In this document: in pieces, positions 6,644 to 10,653 of the stretch
Position numbering within the stretch: the first letter of the stretch is position 1
Layout of the letters: every line of letters begins with the position of its first letter
NCBI GenBank assembly: GCA_910584695.1
Contig: CAJUBR010000084.1
Span: 1-10,653, forward strand
Source of the DNA: an uncultured Lachnospiraceae bacterium
GTDB lineage: Bacteria; Bacillota; Clostridia; Lachnospirales; Lachnospiraceae
Reading direction: 5' to 3'
DNA: 10,653 nt
Program-made: the position numbers and the translations under genes
The notes under the pieces: model-generated
The model's database searches: none
Told to the model about the DNA's origin: nothing
The model's input: only the letters and a program-made list of their open reading frames with translations

Positions 6644-6757
6644 GAATTTTTCATACTATGATATATCTTAAATAATACAGCTAAGTACAGATGACCTCAG
6701 TTTGGAAACATTTTGTTAAGATTACAGGTACCTGGTGTGGTATTTTCTTTTTTGATA

Positions 6758-6766
6758 TGCTACAAT
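6758..6766 (+). promoter_or_regulatory. Extended -10 promoter upstream of the AAA/PD-(D/E)XK gene
   Basis: TGCTACAAT combines the extended -10 TGN element with a TACAAT hexamer. The -35 region (TGGTAT, 6738-6743, 17-bp spacing) is poor, as is common for extended -10 promoters. Start near 6773 would give a leader of about 23 nt holding the ribosome binding site. A 10-bp palindrome, CAGGTACCTG (6725-6734), lies just upstream. Confidence 0.5.
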
Positions 6767-6781
6767 AAGTGCATAGGTCAG

Positions 6782-6789
6782 AAGGAGGT
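6782..6789 (+). promoter_or_regulatory. Strong ribosome binding site fixing the start at 6796
   Basis: AAGGAGGT is a perfect match to the anti-Shine-Dalgarno sequence and ends 6 nt before ATG 6796. The in-frame GTG at 6769 lies upstream of this site and even of the predicted transcription start, so it is not used. Confidence 0.9.
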
Positions 6790-6795
6790 CTGCAG

Positions 6796-8496
6796 ATGGC
6801 AAGAACAGTTGCAATTGGCATACAGGATTTTAGTGATTTAATTAAGAATGATTATTTTTATATTGATAAAACCGAATTTATAAAAGAATGGTGGGAGAGT
6901 GGTGACGCGGTTACTTTAATTGCTCGTCCACGCAGGTTTGGGAAAACCCTGAATATGAGTATGTTGGAGTATTTTTTTTCCAACAGATATGAAAGACAGG
7001 GGGAGCTTTTTGAAGGACTTTCCATTTGGAAAGAGGAGAAGTACCGTAATTTGCAGGGAAAATATCCGGTCATCAGCCTTTCCTTTGCAAATGTGAAGGA
7101 AACCACTTTTGCTTCCGCTTATGAAATGATTTGTCAAATATTATATAGCCTTTATGTGAGAAATGATTTCTTGCTGGAAAGCAGTCGTTTATCATCAGAA
7201 CAAAAGACCTTTTACAGGCATATTCGTGATAGTTTAAGAGAAGGAAGTTCCGCTGTAGAGGCGGCAACGGCATTGCAGCAATTATCCGCTTTGTTAGAAT
7301 GTCATTATGAGAAGAAAGTAATTCTATTGTTAGACGAATACGACACCCCTATGCAGGAAGCTTATGTGAATGGGTACTGGGAGGAGATGGTTTCTTTTAC
7401 CAGAAGTCTATTTAACTCTACCTTTAAGACGAACCCTTACCTGGAACGTGCCATTATGACAGGAATTACAAGGGTAAGCAAGGAGTCTGTTTTTTCGGAT
7501 CTAAATAACTTAAAGGTTGTTACCACTACTTCCAATGAATATGCTACAGCCTTTGGATTTACAGAGGAAGAAGTTTTTGCAGCCATGGATGAAATGAATA
7601 TGGCGAAAAAGGCAGAGGTAAAGACATGGTATGATGGTTTTATGTTTGGAAATGTGAGTGATATCTATAATCCATGGTCTATTTTAAATTTTTTAGATAC
7701 CGGAAAAATTTCCATCTACTGGGCAAATACTAGTGCCAACAGTTTGGCAGGTAAGCTGATTCGGGAGGGAAACCGCCGGATTAAGGAGAGTTTTGAGACT
7801 CTGATACAGGGTGGTACAATTGTAACAGAAATGGACGAACAGATCGTATACAACCAGTTAGATGATAATGAAGAAGCAATTTGGAGTCTGTTACTTGCCA
7901 GCGGATATTTAAAAGTGGTAAAGGCAGGGGGATATATTCTAGATACGGAGGAATGTGAAGAAGATTATGAGCTGACACTAACCAATTTGGAAGTCCGGCT
8001 GGTGTTTAGAAATATGATAAAAGGCTGGTTCAAGAAGGGAAGTACCTGCTATAACGATTTTATCAAGGCTTTGATGATTGGTGATTTGGATGCCATGAAC
8101 GAATATATGAACCGGGTAACCGCTTCTGTATTTAGCAGTTTTGACACCGGAAAACAGCCATCCTACACGGAGCCGGAACGCTTTTATCATGGTTTTGTGT
8201 TAGGTCTTATGGTAGAGCTGCAGGACCGCTATGTGATTACCTCTAACCGGGAAAGTGGCTTTGGCAGATACGATATTATGCTGCAGCCAAAGAGAGAAGA
8301 GGAGGATGCTGTTATCATTGAATTTAAAGTGTTTAATAAGAGAAAAGAGGAAACTCTTTGCGATACATTGCGAGCAGCCCTTGCCCAGATTGAGGAAAAG
8401 CAGTATGAGAGAGCTTTGCTGGATCAGGGGATTACTCCGGAACACATTCGCAAATATGGTTTTGCTTTTCGGGGAAAAGAGGTACTCATTGGATAA
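6796..8496 (+). CDS. AAA-ATPase-like protein with C-terminal PD-(D/E)XK nuclease-like domain
   Basis: The protein has 566 residues and two domains. The N-terminal AAA-ATPase_like domain (about residues 5-290) has the family hallmark RPRRFGKT (44-51, K50 being the P-loop lysine), a Walker B motif LLLDEYD (D180, E181, D183), and GITRVSKESVFSDLNN as the sensor-like segment. The C-terminal PD-(D/E)XK domain (about 450-560) keeps D493 (GRYDI), E509 and K511 (EFK), so a metal-dependent nuclease site appears intact. The family is abundant, often in many copies, in gut Firmicutes and Bacteroidetes. Its function is not established; defence and mobile-element roles have been suggested from the domains only. 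The gene has its own extended -10 promoter and a perfect Shine-Dalgarno site, and lies 152 nt past the broken gene. The flavoprotein gene starts 23 nt downstream, so they may be co-transcribed. It is not visibly paired with a toxin, antitoxin or restriction gene. Confidence 0.85.
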   Translation: MARTVAIGIQDFSDLIKNDYFYIDKTEFIKEWWESGDAVTLIARPRRFGKTLNMSMLEYFFSNRYERQGELFEGLSIWKEEKYRNLQGKYPVISLSFANVKETTFASAYEMICQILYSLYVRNDFLLESSRLSSEQKTFYRHIRDSLREGSSAVEAATALQQLSALLECHYEKKVILLLDEYDTPMQEAYVNGYWEEMVSFTRSLFNSTFKTNPYLERAIMTGITRVSKESVFSDLNNLKVVTTTSNEYATAFGFTEEEVFAAMDEMNMAKKAEVKTWYDGFMFGNVSDIYNPWSILNFLDTGKISIYWANTSANSLAGKLIREGNRRIKESFETLIQGGTIVTEMDEQIVYNQLDDNEEAIWSLLLASGYLKVVKAGGYILDTEECEEDYELTLTNLEVRLVFRNMIKGWFKKGSTCYNDFIKALMIGDLDAMNEYMNRVTASVFSSFDTGKQPSYTEPERFYHGFVLGLMVELQDRYVITSNRESGFGRYDIMLQPKREEEDAVIIEFKVFNKRKEETLCDTLRAALAQIEEKQYERALLDQGITPEHIRKYGFAFRGKEVLIG

Positions 8497-8519
8497 GGTT
8501 TAACCGGAAAGGAAAAACA

Positions 8520-9743
8520 ATGTCAAAGGTAATTGTAATTGGCGGTGGTGCAGCCGGTATGATGGCAGCTGTCTTTGCTGCAAGAAACGGAAAAGAAGTA
8601 ATCTTATTGGAACAAAATGAAAAACTGGGAAAGAAATTATTTATTACAGGAAAAGGCAGATGCAATTTTACCAATGCTTGTGATACGGAAGATTTGTTTG
8701 GTAATGTTGTGACAAATCCTAAGTTTTTATATAGTGCTTTTTATTCTTTTTCAAACCGGATGGTAATGGATTTTTTCGAAGAAATCGGACTGCCATATAA
8801 AATAGAACGTGGAAATCGTGTATTTCCAGTATCCGACCATTCTTCTGATGTGATTAAGGTATTAGAAAAGGAATTAAGGAAACGAAAGGCAGAGATTTTC
8901 TTAAATACAAAAGCAGAGTCATTGATCATAGAACATAATATCTGCAAGGGTGTACAACTTGCAAATCATAAGAAATTATATGCAGACAGTGTAATTGTGG
9001 CAACCGGCGGCATCTCTTATCCGAGAACCGGGGCATGTGCAGACGGTTACCGCTTTGCAGGGAAGGCGGGGCATACAATTATAAGGCAGAAGCCTTCTTT
9101 AGTACCGTTTGAGTTGAAAGACAGCTGTTGTAAAGATTTGATGGGGATTTCGCTTAAAAATGTATCTGTCAGTATTTATGCAGATGGGAAAAAGGTCTAT
9201 TCGGATTTTGGGGAAATGCTGTTTACCCATTTCGGGGTAAGCGGTCCGATTATCATAAAAGCGAGTGCGTATATCCATAAATATTTAGAAAAAGAGCTTA
9301 CCTTAAGGATTGATCTGAAGCCGGCATTAGATGAGAAGCAATTGGATGAGCGGATTTTAAAGGATTTTAAGATATTTCAGAACAAACAGTTAAAAAACAG
9401 TCTGGACAAGCTTCTGCTTCGGGCTTTGATTCCGGTTGTCATTGAGAAAAGCGGGTTAGATGGTGAAAAAAAGATAAATGAACTGACAAAGGAAGAACGT
9501 CACAAATTAGCGGCGACAATAAAGAATCTGCTTTTTACAGTAACAAGGCTTCGTGGATGGGATGAGGCGATCATTACAAAAGGCGGAGTGAAAGTAAAAG
9601 AGATTGATCCCGGCACAATGGAATCCAGACTGACAGCGGGTCTGTATTTTGCCGGTGAAGTATTGGATTTGGATGCACTGACAGGAGGGTTTAATCTACA
9701 GATTGCATGGTCAACGGGATATCTGGCGGGGATTAGCTGTTGA
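8520..9743 (+). CDS. HI0933/BaiN-family FAD-dependent oxidoreductase
   Basis: A complete 407-residue flavoprotein of the HI0933 (YhiN/BaiN) family. The N-terminal Rossmann fold has VIGGGAAGMM (G8, G10, G13), then LLEQNEKLGKKLFITGKGRCNFTN, a strong family mark. The middle has LFTHFGVSGPIIIKAS, and the C-terminus has GEVLDLDALTGGFNLQIAWSTGYLAG, which completes the FAD site. The family has no single settled reaction: members have been reported as bile-acid 3-dehydro-4,6-dienoate reductase (BaiN, Clostridium scindens) and aminoacetone oxidase, and automated names such as aminoacetone oxidase family follow from this. Nothing here points to bile-acid metabolism. In many Clostridia the gene sits next to cmk and ispH; here the next gene is an unrelated methyltransferase. 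AAAGGA (8508-8513) precedes ATG 8520. It may be read through from the AAA/nuclease gene 23 nt upstream. Confidence 0.88.
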   Translation: MSKVIVIGGGAAGMMAAVFAARNGKEVILLEQNEKLGKKLFITGKGRCNFTNACDTEDLFGNVVTNPKFLYSAFYSFSNRMVMDFFEEIGLPYKIERGNRVFPVSDHSSDVIKVLEKELRKRKAEIFLNTKAESLIIEHNICKGVQLANHKKLYADSVIVATGGISYPRTGACADGYRFAGKAGHTIIRQKPSLVPFELKDSCCKDLMGISLKNVSVSIYADGKKVYSDFGEMLFTHFGVSGPIIIKASAYIHKYLEKELTLRIDLKPALDEKQLDERILKDFKIFQNKQLKNSLDKLLLRALIPVVIEKSGLDGEKKINELTKEERHKLAATIKNLLFTVTRLRGWDEAIITKGGVKVKEIDPGTMESRLTAGLYFAGEVLDLDALTGGFNLQIAWSTGYLAGISC

Positions 9744-9858
9744 GAAATGCTGTGTTATTTCTTATGGCGATATAAAATGATATGGGCATATATACGGAAA
9801 TATATAATATGATAGGACGAAATGCACAAAAAAGATAAAAAACTGCACACTTGAGTGA

Positions 9859-9864
9859 TATAAT
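9859..9864 (+). promoter_or_regulatory. Candidate -10 box upstream of the methyltransferase gene
   Basis: A perfect TATAAT lies in the 166-nt AT-rich spacer between the flavoprotein and methyltransferase genes. No good -35 box is found at 16-18 bp. An alternative is TTGAGT (9851-9856) with TAAATA (9873-9878), 16 bp apart. Perfect -10 hexamers arise by chance in such AT-rich DNA. The spacer also holds an AT-only inverted repeat, TATATA-CGGAAA-TATATA (9789-9806), and no convincing terminator. Confidence 0.3.
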
Positions 9865-9909
9865 TTTAATTGTAAATACACTGAAAAATATGAATTTGTG
9901 AGGTTACTT

Positions 9910-10653
9910 ATGAGCAAGATAAATGACACATCAGTTGTAAAACAGCAATATGCTACTGCAAATAATTTAAATATAAGAATATCTATTCATGATAAATACT
10001 CAACGAATAAGATGGGTTTTGGGAACTGGATAGTTTCAAATTATAGAATTGATAGAGGAGCTAAAGTATTAGAGTTAGGCTGTGGAACTGGAGATATGTG
10101 GAAAAATAGAGAGTTTTTGATTGGTGATTGTTCCAAGTTAATACTTTCTGATTTTTCAGAAGGAATGTTAGCAACAGCAAAAGACAATATAGGTAACTAT
10201 GATAATATTGAATATAAGGTTTTAGATATTCAAGAGATACCTTATGAAGATAAAACATTTGATATTGTCATTGCAAATATGATGTTATACCATGTGCTTG
10301 ATATAGATAAAGGTTTGGCAGAGGTACGGCGAGTATTAAAGAGAGGCGGTCATTTTTATTGTGCAACATATGGAGAGCATGGGATTATAGAATATCTTTC
10401 AAAAATTCTTTCTGCATATGGTGTTGAAGATAACATAAATAAGAATTTTACACTTCAAAATGGATATGAGATTTTAAGTAAAGTCTTTTCAAAAGTTGAA
10501 AAATTAGAATATATAGATTCATTGGCAGTTACTAATATAGATGATATGGTGGAATATATTTATTCGCTTTCTAGTATGACATCATTGAATAGTGTGCCGA
10601 AACAAGTAATAAAAGATATTCTGATGAACAATACAACAAATGGAATTTTAAAT
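9910..10653 (+). CDS. Class I SAM-dependent methyltransferase (3' end outside window)
   Basis: An open frame of 248 codons runs from ATG 9910 to the window edge without a stop. GTGAGG (9898-9903) is the ribosome binding site. Motif I of class I methyltransferases, VLELGCGTG, occupies residues 53-61. The acidic residue closing strand beta-2 is D81 (LILSDFSEGML), motif II-like DIQEIPYEDKTFDIVIANMMLY follows, and the post-II segment reads VRRVLKRGGHFYCATYG. This is the Methyltransf_11 (UbiE-like) pattern. The substrate cannot be told; the C-terminal half, where specificity lies, has no motif I recognise and is cut off. The gene is clearly more AT-rich than its neighbours (one 60-base line at 10501 has 14 G+C, against 30 in a line of oadA at 5281) and uses ATA and AGA codons heavily, which suggests a recent acquisition. 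The upstream spacer is 166 nt, so it is probably transcribed on its own. Confidence 0.85.
   Translation, partial: MSKINDTSVVKQQYATANNLNIRISIHDKYSTNKMGFGNWIVSNYRIDRGAKVLELGCGTGDMWKNREFLIGDCSKLILSDFSEGMLATAKDNIGNYDNIEYKVLDIQEIPYEDKTFDIVIANMMLYHVLDIDKGLAEVRRVLKRGGHFYCATYGEHGIIEYLSKILSAYGVEDNINKNFTLQNGYEILSKVFSKVEKLEYIDSLAVTNIDDMVEYIYSLSSMTSLNSVPKQVIKDILMNNTTNGILN

Noticed and set aside
6769..6795. GTG start for the AAA/PD-(D/E)XK protein
   Set aside because: It lies upstream of the perfect ribosome binding site and at or before the predicted transcription start; ATG 6796 fits far better.
9743..9762. AGAAAT...ATTTCT inverted repeat as a terminator after the flavoprotein gene
   Set aside because: Six weak pairs without G/C content and without a following T-run.

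Overview
The window looks like chromosomal DNA of a low-to-moderate GC, Gram-positive anaerobe of the Clostridia, most probably Lachnospiraceae. The grounds are strong AGGAGG-type ribosome binding sites, all genes on one strand, a sodium-pump decarboxylase operon with a lipoprotein-type gamma subunit, an AAA-ATPase/PD-(D/E)XK gene of the kind abundant in gut Firmicutes, and a group IIC intron fragment. Genus or species cannot be read from the sequence.

Layout, all on the + strand. 1-528: most of pgsA, entering from the left edge. 529-674: intergenic, with a good sigma-A-type promoter at 583-611. 675-6134: a five-gene operon encoding an MmdA/12S-like acyl-CoA carboxyltransferase, a lipoprotein version of OadG, a 125-aa biotin carrier, the membrane sodium-pump decarboxylase OadB, and a pyruvate/oxaloacetate carboxyltransferase (OadA/5S-like) that lacks its own biotin domain. 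It ends at a clear intrinsic terminator (6164-6206). 6207-about 6325: the 5' end of a group IIC intron, starting right after the terminator U-tract, its usual target, and broken off within domain I. About 6331-6643: a frameshifted coding remnant, possibly the C-terminus of a TolC-like coiled-coil protein. 6796-8496: an AAA-ATPase-like protein with a C-terminal PD-(D/E)XK domain. 8520-9743: an HI0933/BaiN-family flavoprotein, 23 nt downstream. 9910-right edge: an AT-rich class I SAM-dependent methyltransferase, cut by the window end.

How the genes work together: biotin on the carrier (K91) would shuttle CO2 between the carboxyltransferases and OadB. OadB releases CO2 and exports Na+, and the OadG-like subunit anchors the complex. 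The unusual point is that one operon supplies two carboxyltransferases of different chemistry, acyl-CoA type and 2-oxoacid type, for one carrier and one pump. It therefore holds the parts of a Propionibacterium-style transcarboxylase (12S, 1.3S, 5S) plus a Na+ pump. Whether it acts as two decarboxylases, a transcarboxylase or a pump-coupled carboxylase cannot be settled from sequence. This cluster is the most interesting part of the window. The 6.2-6.65 kb scar is the second.
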